DNA from: JALZEG01 sp035942255
GTDB lineage: Bacteria > Actinomycetota > CADDZG01 > WHSQ01
DNA: 64,000 nucleotides
Assembly (NCBI GenBank): GCA_035942255.1
Contig: DASZDG010000056.1
Coordinates: 5,666-69,665, forward strand
Direction of reading: 5' to 3'
A program made the position numbers and the translations under genes. This document shows positions 33,676 through 42,585 of the stretch, in pieces; the stretch's first letter is position 1; the number at the start of each line of letters is the position of its first letter. The notes under the pieces were generated by a model that was not told where the DNA came from, did no database searches, and saw nothing but the letters and a program-made list of their open reading frames with translations.

Positions 33676-36600
33676 CTAGAAAAGCCACGGGAACCAGGTC
33701 TCTAATTTGCCGTGGAACTCCGGCGAGACGTACCACCCGTCTAGCTCCGGGAGCATGACCGCGAACACCACGGCCGCGGCCCCCATCACCATGCCCGCCT
33801 CGTACTTCCCCACCCTCGACCCCCGCGCCTGGCTCGCCACCGCCCACGCCAGCGCGATCGCAAGGAACGGCACGACCGGCAGGTAGTGGTAGAGGAACGC
33901 GGCGCGGCTCACCAGTACCCACGGGAGGTACTGCACGAGCGCCACGAGCGGGAGCACCGCGACGGCGACGAGCCGCTTCTTCCACGCGGTGCGCGCCGCC
34001 GCCAGGACCCCCCAGAGACCGCCGATCAGCACGACGGGGTTGGCGATCGCCCAGATCGCCGCGTTCTCGGTGCCCGACGAGCTTCCGTACAGCGCGACGG
34101 CGCGGTGGCCTACGGGCCAGCCGTACCACGGCGAGGAATACGGGTGCCCCTCCTTCAGCGTCGCGTGGTAGTCGTACATCGCCTTCTGGAGCTGGACGAG
34201 GTCGATCGGCGAGTGGTCGAGCGCGAGGTACGGGACGTACGACGCGACGTAGATGCCGAGCGGCAGGAGGACGACCGCGGCGACGATCGCGATCCGGGCG
34301 GCCCCCGGAGCGCGGAAGAGCGCGCCGATGCCCCGCTCGCGGCGCGCTGCCACGTCGGCGACCATCAGGAACGAGATCGCCAGGAACGAGTACACGCCGA
34401 CCCACTTCGTCGCTATGGCGAGCCCCAGGAACACACCCGTCCCGACGAGCCACGCGAGCCCGAGACGCCGGGTGCCCCCCTTCCTGCCCGCCGCGACGCG
34501 CCCCGCGTGGAACCACACGGACGTTGCGGCCAGCCACGCCCCGACGATGTGCGCGGTCGCCTGACTGTCGAGCGTCGCGATCCGGGACATCGCGAACGCG
34601 AGGCCCTCGACCGCCATGAGCGCGGCCGCCAGCGCCGCTGCGAGCATGTTCCCCGACAGCCGGAGCGCCAGCAGGAACACGAGCGCCGGGATCAGCGCGC
34701 CGGCGAGTGCTCCCGGCAGACGCCACGCGAACTCGTTGTCCCCGCGGATGCACGCGAGCTCGTCTTCTCCCACGGCCATCACCGCGCCGTCTGCCGCCAC
34801 GGGGACGAGCGCGGTCGCGTCGTGGGGCAACGTCGTCTCGCCGATCACGGTCAGGCCGCGCGGCTCGACGACCTCGACGGCGCGGCCCTCGAACGCGTAC
34901 GCGAGCCCCTTCACCGGCGCGGCCGCGAGGGCCGCGGCTCCCGTCGGCATGCGGTCGAGCCAGATCCTCTGCTGGCTGTCGATCGCCTCGAGCAGCCCGC
35001 TGTCGGTGTCGAGCGCGAGGACACGGTCGGCCTCGGGCACGACCAGCAGATGCTCGGCCCCCTCGTAGAGCTGCACCTCCGCAAGGGAGGTTCCCGCGGC
35101 GTCGTATGCCGATGCCGTCCGGCCGTCGGGGAACGAGGCCCAGGCCCCGCCCGTCTCCGCGTCCGGCGCGACCGCCGCGGCGCCGTCGGCGACCGTCGTT
35201 ACGCCGCCGGCGGCGTCGAGCAGCAACAGCGCCCCGGCCTCGTCGACCACGAAGACGGAGTCGCCCGCGCCCGCGAGGTCGATGGCGGGAGAGTCCAGCG
35301 GCGTCTCCCAGGTGAGGCCCGCGGCGGAGTACCGCGCGAGGAGGGGGCCGCGCTCCGACTGCCCCGCCACGAACGCGCCGCCGGTGGACGCCACGGCGAC
35401 GCGCTCGGGTTCGAGGTCCAGCGCGATCTGAGCGGACGGCTCGTTTATCGCGCAGCCGGCCGCTAGAGGAGCGGTCCACAGAGCGCCTCCACCTCCCGGA
35501 GCCGCCGCGGCCCACGCGGCGGTCGTCCCGTCGGAGTCGACGATGCCGCCGTCGAAGCCCGCAGGCGGCTCGCCGCCGGCGGGCGCCTCCCACCCGCTGA
35601 ACGCGAGCGTGGAGAGCGCCATGATCTCCTTGCCGAGCGGCGGGTGCGTGTACTCGTATGCGTTCTTGCCGGCGATGTACTCCCCCGCCGTGCGTGCGTG
35701 ATAGATCTCGTCGAAGTACATGCCCTGAGGGCTGCCGAGCCCCGCGAGGCGCGTCGGGACGAGCACGAGGAAGACGATCCCGCCGAGCGCGGCCCCCCGC
35801 TTCCCGATCGGGTGCAGCGTGAACGTCCACTGCTGCGGCCGGGTCGCCGGCGGCTCCGGTGCGCGCTCCGCGCGCGCGGGGGCTCCCTTCAGCAGGTCCC
35901 AGACCTTCAGCGCGATGGCGACGCAGACGATCGCGGTGACGAGGCTCAGCAGCTTCTTCTGTGGGCTGTCCTGCACCGTCCCGTAGACCGCGTCGAAGAG
36001 CCAGCCGATCTTCAGCGTCGTGCGGCCGGCCTCCTCGACGTAGTACACCCACGGGAAGAACAGGTTCAGCATGTAGAGCCCCGAGAGCACGGCGAGCGCG
36101 ATCCGTGCGTACCGGTACACGATCAGCGGCGCGAGGCACGCGAGCGCGAGGAACAGGTAGCGCTCGTGGATCCTCGTCAGCAGCGCGAACGACAGGCAGA
36201 CGATCGCCGCTCCGCCGGCGAGGACCGTCTCCGCGTCGGGACGGCGAGCGCGGGCCTCGCCGAAGACGCGGATGAGGACGTAGCACGCGGCGGCGCCGAA
36301 CGCGACCATCCCGAGCGCCGCGGCCGCCATCCCCAGCAGCTCGAACGCGCCCGCGCCGCTGTCGGGCCGCCAGAACCCGGCGACGCCCCAGAAGTTGAAC
36401 GCCCACACGCTCGTGTACGGGTACGTCGCGCCGGCCTCGCCGTAGAAGGAGACGAGCTCCCCGGGGCCGAGCGAGAACGGCAGCGCGAGCCCGAGCCACA
36501 CGACGACGAACGTCAGGGTGGGGAGCCCGAGGCGGACTGCGAGCACCCCGGGGTCGAGGGGGCGGACGCGCGTATGGCGCAGCACGAGCACGAGCGCCAG

Positions 36601-37227
36601 CACGGGGAACAAGAACGCGGTCTGCGGCTTCGTCGCGAACGCGAGCGCGAGCAACGCGGCCCCCCCGGCCTCCGCGACGGGGGACGCGTCCTCCTTGACC
36701 GCGACGAGGATGGCGGTGAGGACGTACAGCGCGGCCACGGTGTCGACCTGGCCCCAGATCGATGACAGGAACACGATCGGGGGGTTGAACAGGATCGCGG
36801 CGGCGGCCGCCGGCGCCACCCACCAGCGGTCGAGACCCCGCGCCGCCGCCACGTGCGTCGCGAGACGCATCACGACGTACGCCAGCGCGACGTCCGCGAC
36901 GATCGCGGTCAGCTTCAGCAGGAACGGCGGCACTACGCCGTCGAACAGGACGTGCGCGAGCTCGCCCAGCGGCCAGAGCACGTAGAGGAACCCCGGCGGG
37001 TAGTCGGCGAAGACGTCCTCCGCGTAGAAGCTCCCCGGGCCGACGTCGGCGAGGCGGTCTGCCCACCCCTGGAAGATCGCGGTGTCCGCGGGGAAGCCTC
37101 CGCCGCGCGCGAGCAGCACCCGCAGCAGGAACCCGGTGGCGAACATCGTCGCGACGCCTACGGGCGTGGTGGTCCAGCGAGCGGCCTTCAGCAAGGTCTC
37201 GGCCGCAGACGGCTTCCTGGCGCTCAT
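33676..37227 (-). CDS. Double GT-C mannosyltransferase (GT-C + PMT-type with inserted soluble domain)
   Basis: An 1183-residue membrane protein with two glycosyltransferase-C halves. Residues 1-430 look like a GT-C enzyme (DYPPGFLYVLWPLGEL, multiple helices). From about 477 a PMT-type protein O-mannosyltransferase begins, with the catalytic pair in MYFDEIYHARTAGEYI and HPPLGK. Between about 556 and 829 a roughly 270-residue soluble, beta-rich, propeller-like segment is inserted in the first outer loop. The last third has more helices and AIATKWVGVYSFLAI. Expected substrate is polyprenyl-phosphate mannose. Both the fusion and the insertion are unusual. Confidence 0.83.
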   Translation of the reverse strand: MSARKPSAAETLLKAARWTTTPVGVATMFATGFLLRVLLARGGGFPADTAIFQGWADRLADVGPGSFYAEDVFADYPPGFLYVLWPLGELAHVLFDGVVPPFLLKLTAIVADVALAYVVMRLATHVAAARGLDRWWVAPAAAAAILFNPPIVFLSSIWGQVDTVAALYVLTAILVAVKEDASPVAEAGGAALLALAFATKPQTAFLFPVLALVLVLRHTRVRPLDPGVLAVRLGLPTLTFVVVWLGLALPFSLGPGELVSFYGEAGATYPYTSVWAFNFWGVAGFWRPDSGAGAFELLGMAAAALGMVAFGAAACYVLIRVFGEARARRPDAETVLAGGAAIVCLSFALLTRIHERYLFLALACLAPLIVYRYARIALAVLSGLYMLNLFFPWVYYVEEAGRTTLKIGWLFDAVYGTVQDSPQKKLLSLVTAIVCVAIALKVWDLLKGAPARAERAPEPPATRPQQWTFTLHPIGKRGAALGGIVFLVLVPTRLAGLGSPQGMYFDEIYHARTAGEYIAGKNAYEYTHPPLGKEIMALSTLAFSGWEAPAGGEPPAGFDGGIVDSDGTTAAWAAAAPGGGGALWTAPLAAGCAINEPSAQIALDLEPERVAVASTGGAFVAGQSERGPLLARYSAAGLTWETPLDSPAIDLAGAGDSVFVVDEAGALLLLDAAGGVTTVADGAAAVAPDAETGGAWASFPDGRTASAYDAAGTSLAEVQLYEGAEHLLVVPEADRVLALDTDSGLLEAIDSQQRIWLDRMPTGAAALAAAPVKGLAYAFEGRAVEVVEPRGLTVIGETTLPHDATALVPVAADGAVMAVGEDELACIRGDNEFAWRLPGALAGALIPALVFLLALRLSGNMLAAALAAALMAVEGLAFAMSRIATLDSQATAHIVGAWLAATSVWFHAGRVAAGRKGGTRRLGLAWLVGTGVFLGLAIATKWVGVYSFLAISFLMVADVAARRERGIGALFRAPGAARIAIVAAVVLLPLGIYVASYVPYLALDHSPIDLVQLQKAMYDYHATLKEGHPYSSPWYGWPVGHRAVALYGSSSGTENAAIWAIANPVVLIGGLWGVLAAARTAWKKRLVAVAVLPLVALVQYLPWVLVSRAAFLYHYLPVVPFLAIALAWAVASQARGSRVGKYEAGMVMGAAAVVFAVMLPELDGWYVSPEFHGKLETWFPWLF

Positions 37228-37243
37228 GGCGGCAAACGATAGG

Positions 37244-38308
37244 TCAGAACGCCCACATGCCCCGGGCGAAGCGCGCGAACAGCAGCAGCTGGAGCACCAT
37301 GCCGGCCGAGGCGACGGCCGCCAGCGCCCACGGCCTCCGCCCGAGCCGCCCCAGCGTCGTGAACAACGGGTAGATCCCGAGGAGGTAGCGGGGCAGGCTG
37401 ATCAGCCACGACGCCGACAGGACCATGAGCATCGTCACGGCCGAGAACGTCCGGTCGGTCCACCGCATCGACCTCCACCCGAACGCGAGCACGCCCAGCG
37501 CGAACACGAGCGCCACGAGCCGCGCGGGGTGGACGAGGAACGACTCGATCGTGAGGTCCGTCCCCGCCATCGACTCGAGCGCATCGGTCACCGGCACCCA
37601 GGGCGGGACCGCGTGCTGGAACCAGTGCTCGTCCTGGACCCCGAGGAAGTGGAACGGGTCGCCGTGGACGACCTGGTTGACCCCGAGGTACGACACGAAC
37701 CCGAGCGGGACGAGCGCGATCGCGCCGAGCTTGCGGGCCGCGCCGCGGGGATCGCCTCGCTGCGCGACGAGCGCCTCGACGAGCAGCGCCGGCACGAGCG
37801 CGAGCCCGACCATCCGGGTCGCGGTCGCGCCGAGGCCCGCGAGCCCCGCGAGCCACCAGCGTCCCGTACGCGCGCCGTAGACCGAGGCGAGCACGCACAT
37901 CAGGAAGACCGACTCCGAGTAGGGGGCGAACAGCGCGTACGCGGTCGGGAACGAGAACAGCACGATCGCCGCGCCCCAGGACTCCTCGGCCCCCCGGTCG
38001 AGGCCCGTCAGCCGGTGAAGCAGCCACCCCGAGGCGACGGAGGAGAGCGTCGTGACTACGAGCGACGCGACGACGAGGTTCCGGACGACGACGCCCGTCG
38101 CGGCCACGAGTAAAGGGAACAGGGGGAAGAAGACGATAAAGAGAGCGTCCTCTCCGGAGGACCGGTACCCGACGTCCGCGATCCGCACGTAGTGGGCCGG
38201 GTCCCAGTGCAACCACATCCGGCTCAGCCCGGCCGACAGGTCTCCGTCCGCGGAGCCCGCCGCCGAGCTGAGGCCGGTGACGAACAGAAGGGCTCGCGGT
38301 ATGGCCAC
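37244..38308 (-). CDS. GT-C mannosyltransferase (PIG-V/Gpi18-like)
   Basis: A roughly 354-residue multispanning protein. The first outer loop has the family motif WLHWDPAHYVRIADVGY with the catalytic Asp, followed by FFPLFPLLV and YSESVFLM, as in PIG-V-like mannosyltransferases. The start is uncertain: the GTG at 38306-38308 is the nearest standard codon, but the hydrophobic frame continues a few residues upstream into the promoter of the divergent GT2 gene. Together with the neighbouring GT2 dolichol-phosphate-mannose synthase-like gene it could glycosylate lipids or proteins outside the membrane. Confidence 0.8.
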   Translation of the reverse strand: MAIPRALLFVTGLSSAAGSADGDLSAGLSRMWLHWDPAHYVRIADVGYRSSGEDALFIVFFPLFPLLVAATGVVVRNLVVASLVVTTLSSVASGWLLHRLTGLDRGAEESWGAAIVLFSFPTAYALFAPYSESVFLMCVLASVYGARTGRWWLAGLAGLGATATRMVGLALVPALLVEALVAQRGDPRGAARKLGAIALVPLGFVSYLGVNQVVHGDPFHFLGVQDEHWFQHAVPPWVPVTDALESMAGTDLTIESFLVHPARLVALVFALGVLAFGWRSMRWTDRTFSAVTMLMVLSASWLISLPRYLLGIYPLFTTLGRLGRRPWALAAVASAGMVLQLLLFARFARGMWAF

Positions 38309-38327
38309 CAGTGCAACAATGCCGAGG

Positions 38328-39089
38328 ATGACGGACGAGGGCCGGGTCGATCGGGGGCGCGTGCGGTCGCTGTCGTGCTTCTTCCCGGCCTTCAACGAGG
38401 AGGAGAACATCGCGGCCGTTCTCGAGGAGGCGCTCGCGATCCTGCCGCGCTTCGCCGACGAGTTCGAGGTCATAGTCGTCGACGACGGGTCAAGCGACCG
38501 CACGGGCGACGTCGTCAGCGACTACGCCCGCGGCGACGAACGGGTCCGGTTGGTCACGCATGAGGTGAACCGAGGATACGGGGAAGCCCTCCGGTCCGGG
38601 CTCAACGCCGCCCGCGGCGACGCCGTCTTCTTCACCGATGCCGACCGGCAGTTCCACCTCGACGACATCGCACGCCTGCTCGAGGCGTACGAGACGTCGC
38701 CGTTCGTCGTCGGCTACCGCCTCAAGCGCAACGACCCCAAGCACCGGCTGTTCGTCGCCCGGGTGTACCACGCCGCGCTTAAGGCGGTCTTCGGGCTGCG
38801 CGTGCGCGACGTCGACTGCGCCTTCAAGCTGCTCGACCGGACCGCGCTCGATCCGATCCGTCCCGACCTCGAGTCGCGGTCGGCGTTCATCTCGCCCGAG
38901 CTGCTGATCCGCGCGCAGATGGCGGGGGTCTCGATCCGCGAGGTCGGGGTCCCCCACTACCCGCGCGCCGCGGGACGGCCGAAGGGCGCGACGCCCAAGG
39001 TCATCGCGCGGACGATCAAGGAGATCGCCGTGATGCGCCGGCGTCTCGGGTCGATGAAGAGCCGCTCCGGAGCCGGCGTCCGCCGCTAG
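38328..39089 (+). CDS. GT2 polyprenyl-phosphate mannose synthase-like glycosyltransferase
   Basis: A roughly 253-residue glycosyltransferase: SCFFPAFNEEENIAAVLEEA, VIVVDDGSSDRTGDVV, the DXD-type FFTDADRQFHLDDI and FKLLDRTAL. It matches the DPM1-like group that loads sugar onto polyprenyl phosphate, which would feed the GT-C enzymes next door. There is no C-terminal membrane pair. Start taken at ATG 38328; ATG 38319 is also possible. It overlaps the convergent LPXTG gene by four bases. Confidence 0.88.
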   Translation: MTDEGRVDRGRVRSLSCFFPAFNEEENIAAVLEEALAILPRFADEFEVIVVDDGSSDRTGDVVSDYARGDERVRLVTHEVNRGYGEALRSGLNAARGDAVFFTDADRQFHLDDIARLLEAYETSPFVVGYRLKRNDPKHRLFVARVYHAALKAVFGLRVRDVDCAFKLLDRTALDPIRPDLESRSAFISPELLIRAQMAGVSIREVGVPHYPRAAGRPKGATPKVIARTIKEIAVMRRRLGSMKSRSGAGVRR

Positions 39090-39982
39090 GCCCGCGCCTT
39101 TCCCGTCACCAGCATCAGCCCCCCGCCGCTCGCGAGCAGCAGGCCGGCGGCGAGCAGCGCGGCCGCGTGCTCCGAGGAACCCGTGAACGGGAGCGTCCCC
39201 GGCCGTGCCGGCTGGGTGGCGGCGACGGCCGGAGCGGTCCGGGCCGGCCGCTCTTGCGGCGTCGACGGGTTGTCCGGAGGCGCGGTCACCGTCGCCGGGA
39301 GGACCCTGGGCGGACGGGGAGGCCGGTCCGGCCGTCCGGGAGGCGACGCCGGCGGGGTGGCCGGCGGCGTCGTCGGGGGAGGCGCCGTCACGGTGGCGGG
39401 AGGGGCCGGCGTGGGAGTGGTCGCGAGGCCCGGGGGCGTCGCGGGTGGGCCCGGCGGGAACGCGGGCGGCGTCGTCGTCACCGGCGGCGTCGAGGCTGGC
39501 GGGGTCGGCGTCGGGGGGCGGGGCGGGAACGTCGCCGGGGGCGTCGGCGTGGTGGTGGGCGGCGTGGTCGTCACGATCCCGGGCGGGGCCGGCGTGGGGG
39601 CCGCGGCCGTGCAGCCGGTGTGGGCGGGGTTCGTCTTCCCGATCCCGCTGTTGCCGTCGCACTCGTAGCCGTTGTTCGGGTCGGAGCCGTCCGGGTACTG
39701 GTCCGGCGGGTTCTTGTCGTCCGCGTTGCCGACACATCCCGCGCAGGGACGGCCGGACGCCTCACCCCCGCCGTTCCCGTTGAGGGACGGCGACCCGTCG
39801 CACGTGGAGTCGTAGGCGCCGCTCTGGTTGGCGCCGTGGCCCGTGTCGGAGTGGTGGGACTCGTCGCACCCGGCGATCGGGTTGCCGGGTTCGGCCGCGA
39901 TCGCCAGCACCCCCGTGGCCATGAGGAAGCAGCCCACGAGGAGCAGCACGAATGGGACCTGCCTTGCCCGAAAAGCTCTCAC
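39086..39982 (-). CDS. Secreted LPXTG-type surface protein (LPFTG)
   Basis: A 298-residue protein: signal peptide, a Cys-containing Asp/Asn/Gly-rich region (e.g. PDGSDPNNGYECDGNSG), a long Pro/Thr/Ala stalk, then LPFTG, a hydrophobic helix and a basic tip. Same layout as the protein at 6150. I choose GTG at 39980-39982 because GGAGAGG lies nine bases upstream and the resulting signal peptide (RAFRARQVPFVLLLVGCFL) is well formed; an in-frame TTG six codons earlier has no such site. Confidence 0.75.
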   Translation of the reverse strand: MRAFRARQVPFVLLLVGCFLMATGVLAIAAEPGNPIAGCDESHHSDTGHGANQSGAYDSTCDGSPSLNGNGGGEASGRPCAGCVGNADDKNPPDQYPDGSDPNNGYECDGNSGIGKTNPAHTGCTAAAPTPAPPGIVTTTPPTTTPTPPATFPPRPPTPTPPASTPPVTTTPPAFPPGPPATPPGLATTPTPAPPATVTAPPPTTPPATPPASPPGRPDRPPRPPRVLPATVTAPPDNPSTPQERPARTAPAVAATQPARPGTLPFTGSSEHAAALLAAGLLLASGGGLMLVTGKARA

Positions 39983-40109
39983 CGAAAAAATCCTCTCCAA
40001 TCGCTAAAGTCCGTCCGGTCACCTGCCGATAGACATTGGTTAGCCCGCTGGCGGACGCCTTACCCACGAGACGGCGCGCCACACGCCCTCCCCGTAGAGT
40101 CGGGACCCC

Positions 40110-41966
40110 TTGAGAACGAAGCTGTTCCTCGCCGCCGTCGTCTTCCTGCTGGCGGTCGTGGGCCTCTCGGCGTACCTGGCGGTAGCCGTGGGGTCCGAGC
40201 TGTACGAGGCCAGGTCCGTGCTCGCAGGGCCGGCCGGTGACCTGGACCGGGATGCCCTGCTCCGCGCCCGCCGGCACCTCGTCCGCGCCGACGAGATCCT
40301 CGACGGCGTCGCCGCCAACGTCGTGTCGATGGTCCCCGTCGCCGGCCACAGCGTGAGGGCGGTCGAGGACGTCACCGAGACCATGCTCCCCGTCCTCGAC
40401 GCCGCCGACGCGCTCACGCGCAAGCTCGACGCGATCGAGGGGCTCCAGGTCGTCGAGAACGGGGCGATCAGGACCGACCTCCTGGGTGCGCTGCGCGGCC
40501 CCCTCGTCCGCCAGGTCGACGCGCTCGAACGGCTCGTCACCGCCGCACGCGAGCGCCGGTCCGGCTGGATCCCGCCACCGCTGTGGGACGCGCTGGACGA
40601 CCTCGAGCGCCGGGCCTCGGGCTACCGCGACGGCGCCCGGCGCGGCGCGGAGGCCGTCCGGCTGATGGGGCCGATGCTCGGCCAGGCCGGCCCCCGCAAG
40701 TACCTCGTGGTCATGCTCAACAACGCGGAGCTGCGGGGCGCCGGCGGCATCCCGTCGGCCGCCGGGGTCGTGAAGGCCGTCGAGGGCCGGCTGAGGCTGG
40801 GACGCTTCCGGCACACGGTCGACCTGAGAGGGCCGCGCCGTCCGTACCCGAAGGTCGCGGCCCCCGCGGACTTCCGCCGGCGCTTCGGCTTCTACAAGGC
40901 CGACACGACGTTCTGGACGAACATCACGTTCTCGCCCGACGTCCCCGACGTCGCGCTCGTGGCCGCGCGCGCGTTCAAGAAGGTGACCGGCAAGAAGGTC
41001 GACGGCGCGATCCTCGTCGACCCGCGCGGCATCGCCGCGCTGATGCCGGAGGACGCGGCGATCTCGATCGCCGGGACCGGGGTGAGCGTGGGCCGGGCGG
41101 ACCTGCCCGGCTACACCTACTCGGGCGTGTACGAGGACCTCGGCGGCGCGACCGAGAGACGCCGCACCGCTCTGCTCGAGCTGGGGCAGGGCGCGTTCGA
41201 GGCGATCCTCGCGGGAGGGCTCGCAGGACGGGCGACGCTGGAGGACGCGGGCCGCGCGGTCGCCGGCGGGCACGTCCGCATCGTGTCGTTCGACCCCGCC
41301 GAGCAGCAGGTCCTGGACGCACTCGCCGCGAGCGGTGACCTCGACGGGGCCCCCGGCGACTCGCTGCTGGTCGCGGCCCAGAACTTCAGCGCCGACAAGC
41401 TCGACTACTGGGTCAGGCGGGGCGTGACGCACTCGTGCTCGGTCGACGAGGGGGCCGCGGCCTGCACGACGACCGTGACGCTGTCGAACCGCGCGCCCGA
41501 GGGCCTCACGCGCTACGTCGCCGGAAAGCCCTACGGCGCGCTGGAGGAGCTCGTCGAGGTGTACGTGCCGGAGGCGGCGACGGTGCGTGCCGTCGAGCTC
41601 GACGGCACGGGTGCGGAGGTGGAGCCCGACCGTCAGGATGGGCACGAGGTCGCCGGCGCGTTCCTCGAGCCGCTCCCCGGCGAGCGGAGCACGATGACCG
41701 TGCGCTACGACCTGCCGCTGGAGGGAGACGGCTACACCCTCGAGGTCCTCCCGCAGCCGCTCACGCACGACGCCCGCCTGCGCATCGCGCTGGACGTCCC
41801 GCGCGGATGGTCGCTGGAGGGAGAGGGCGAGCGGGAGCCGGGACGGCTGCGGTTCAGCGGGCCCCTAGATCGCACGCTCCGGTTCGAGGCGCGGCCCGCG
41901 GACAGGAGCGGACTGTCGGCCCTGTGGGAGGGCCTGGTCGGGTTCTGGAGGGACCCGGTGTTCTAG
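40110..41966 (+). CDS. DUF4012-domain membrane-anchored protein
   Basis: A 618-residue protein with an N-terminal membrane helix (about 5-27) and a large outer part. The DUF4012 signature is clear at RKYLVVMLNNAELRGAGGIP and again in FWTNITFSPDVPDVA and KVDGAILVDPRGIAALM. Family members are often encoded in polysaccharide gene clusters and resemble the LytR-CpsA-Psr neighbourhood, but the activity is not known. The start appears to be TTG at 40110, nine bases after a TAGAGT box. Confidence 0.85.
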   Translation: MRTKLFLAAVVFLLAVVGLSAYLAVAVGSELYEARSVLAGPAGDLDRDALLRARRHLVRADEILDGVAANVVSMVPVAGHSVRAVEDVTETMLPVLDAADALTRKLDAIEGLQVVENGAIRTDLLGALRGPLVRQVDALERLVTAARERRSGWIPPPLWDALDDLERRASGYRDGARRGAEAVRLMGPMLGQAGPRKYLVVMLNNAELRGAGGIPSAAGVVKAVEGRLRLGRFRHTVDLRGPRRPYPKVAAPADFRRRFGFYKADTTFWTNITFSPDVPDVALVAARAFKKVTGKKVDGAILVDPRGIAALMPEDAAISIAGTGVSVGRADLPGYTYSGVYEDLGGATERRRTALLELGQGAFEAILAGGLAGRATLEDAGRAVAGGHVRIVSFDPAEQQVLDALAASGDLDGAPGDSLLVAAQNFSADKLDYWVRRGVTHSCSVDEGAAACTTTVTLSNRAPEGLTRYVAGKPYGALEELVEVYVPEAATVRAVELDGTGAEVEPDRQDGHEVAGAFLEPLPGERSTMTVRYDLPLEGDGYTLEVLPQPLTHDARLRIALDVPRGWSLEGEGEREPGRLRFSGPLDRTLRFEARPADRSGLSALWEGLVGFWRDPVF

Positions 41967-42289
41967 CGCTGGCGCGACGGCCGGCGGGCGAGACGCACGA
42001 TGCCCGTGCCGAGGACCGTGAGCCCGGCGCCGATCAGGACGAACCGCGTGAGGTCGGCACCGGTGAACGGGATGTCCGGAGGCGTCGACGGCTCGGGGCC
42101 GCGGGACGGGAAGACCGTGGGCGGCGTCGACGGCGTGCCCGTGGGGGGCGGAGCCGACGGCGACGGCGAGAGGCTCGCGATCACGGTGGGAGTCGGGGGC
42201 GGATACGGCTGCGCCTTCGCGCCCGTGCCCGCGATCCAGAGGACTGCGAAGAGCAGCCCGATCACGACCGGCACCCTCAGCCCCCGCAT
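41963..42289 (-). CDS. Short LPXTG-like surface protein (IPFTG)
   Basis: A 108-residue protein: signal segment MRGLRVPVVIGLLFAVLW, a Pro/Thr/Ser stalk, then IPFTG, a hydrophobic helix and a basic tail RLARRPSRQR. The ATG at 42287-42289 follows AAGGAGACGAG. Its promoter region has a NarL-type operator centred near -43 and shares a CCCTATCATG core with the promoter of the Cys-rich protein at 59646. Overlaps the convergent DUF4012 gene end by four bases. Confidence 0.75.
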   Translation of the reverse strand: MRGLRVPVVIGLLFAVLWIAGTGAKAQPYPPPTPTVIASLSPSPSAPPPTGTPSTPPTVFPSRGPEPSTPPDIPFTGADLTRFVLIGAGLTVLGTGIVRLARRPSRQR

Positions 42290-42367
42290 CTCGTCTCCTT
42301 CCGAAGCTTCCACTGCTTCCGCCGCATGCCGGGCACGCGCGCGTAAGCCTTTCGCCAGACCGCTTCA

Positions 42368-42373
42368 TGATAG
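42368..42373 (-). promoter_or_regulatory. -10 box TATCAT for the IPFTG gene
   Basis: On the minus strand CCCTATCATG contains the -10. The 5' end of the operator at 42396-42413 is exactly 40 bases upstream of this box, the same distance as for the Cys-rich protein gene. Confidence 0.6.
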
Positions 42374-42393
42374 GGCCTGCGTCGCAGACCCTA
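42371..42393. promoter_or_regulatory. 23-bp palindrome between -10 box and operator
   Basis: TAGGGCCTGCG (42371-42381), one T, CGCAGACCCTA (42383-42393): 10 of 11 positions symmetric. It overlaps the -10 box, so it could be a repressor site. The matching promoter at 60 kb lacks it. Confidence 0.45.
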
Positions 42394-42395
42394 CG

Positions 42396-42413
42396 ATACG
42401 CCCGCCAGCGTAT
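42396..42413. promoter_or_regulatory. NarL-type operator, site 1
   Basis: ATACG-N8-CGTAT palindrome, i.e. TAC-N10-GTA in the 7-2-7 layout bound tail-to-tail by NarL/FixJ regulators. Centre at about -43 from the predicted start of the minus-strand IPFTG gene. Confidence 0.65.
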
Positions 42414-42481
42414 GTCTCCCCGGCGCGGCGGCGGCCGGTGCCGGCGCATCGCCGCAGCTAGAGCCCCCGACGAGCGTGGAT

Positions 42482-42499
42482 CTACGACGGAGAGCGTAG
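42482..42499. promoter_or_regulatory. NarL-type operator, site 2
   Basis: CTACG-N8-CGTAG palindrome, exactly 86 bp from site 1. A TATGTC box starts 40 bases after its first base on the plus strand, giving the same -43 geometry for the polymerase gene. Confidence 0.65.
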
Positions 42500-42549
42500 G
42501 CCGGGACGCACGCCCGCCCGGTATGTCGGTCGGGCGCTTCTGCCAGGTA

Positions 42550-42578
42550 TTGGTAAGAAGCACCCCCGGCTGCATAAT
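42550..42578 (+). promoter_or_regulatory. Promoter TTGGTA-N17-CATAAT of the polymerase gene
   Basis: TTGGTA (42550-42555), 17 bases, CATAAT (42573-42578), then seven bases to the ATG at 42586, so a leaderless transcript is possible. A second promoter using TATGTC at 42522 is also likely. Confidence 0.5.
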
Positions 42579-42585
42579 CAGAGCC

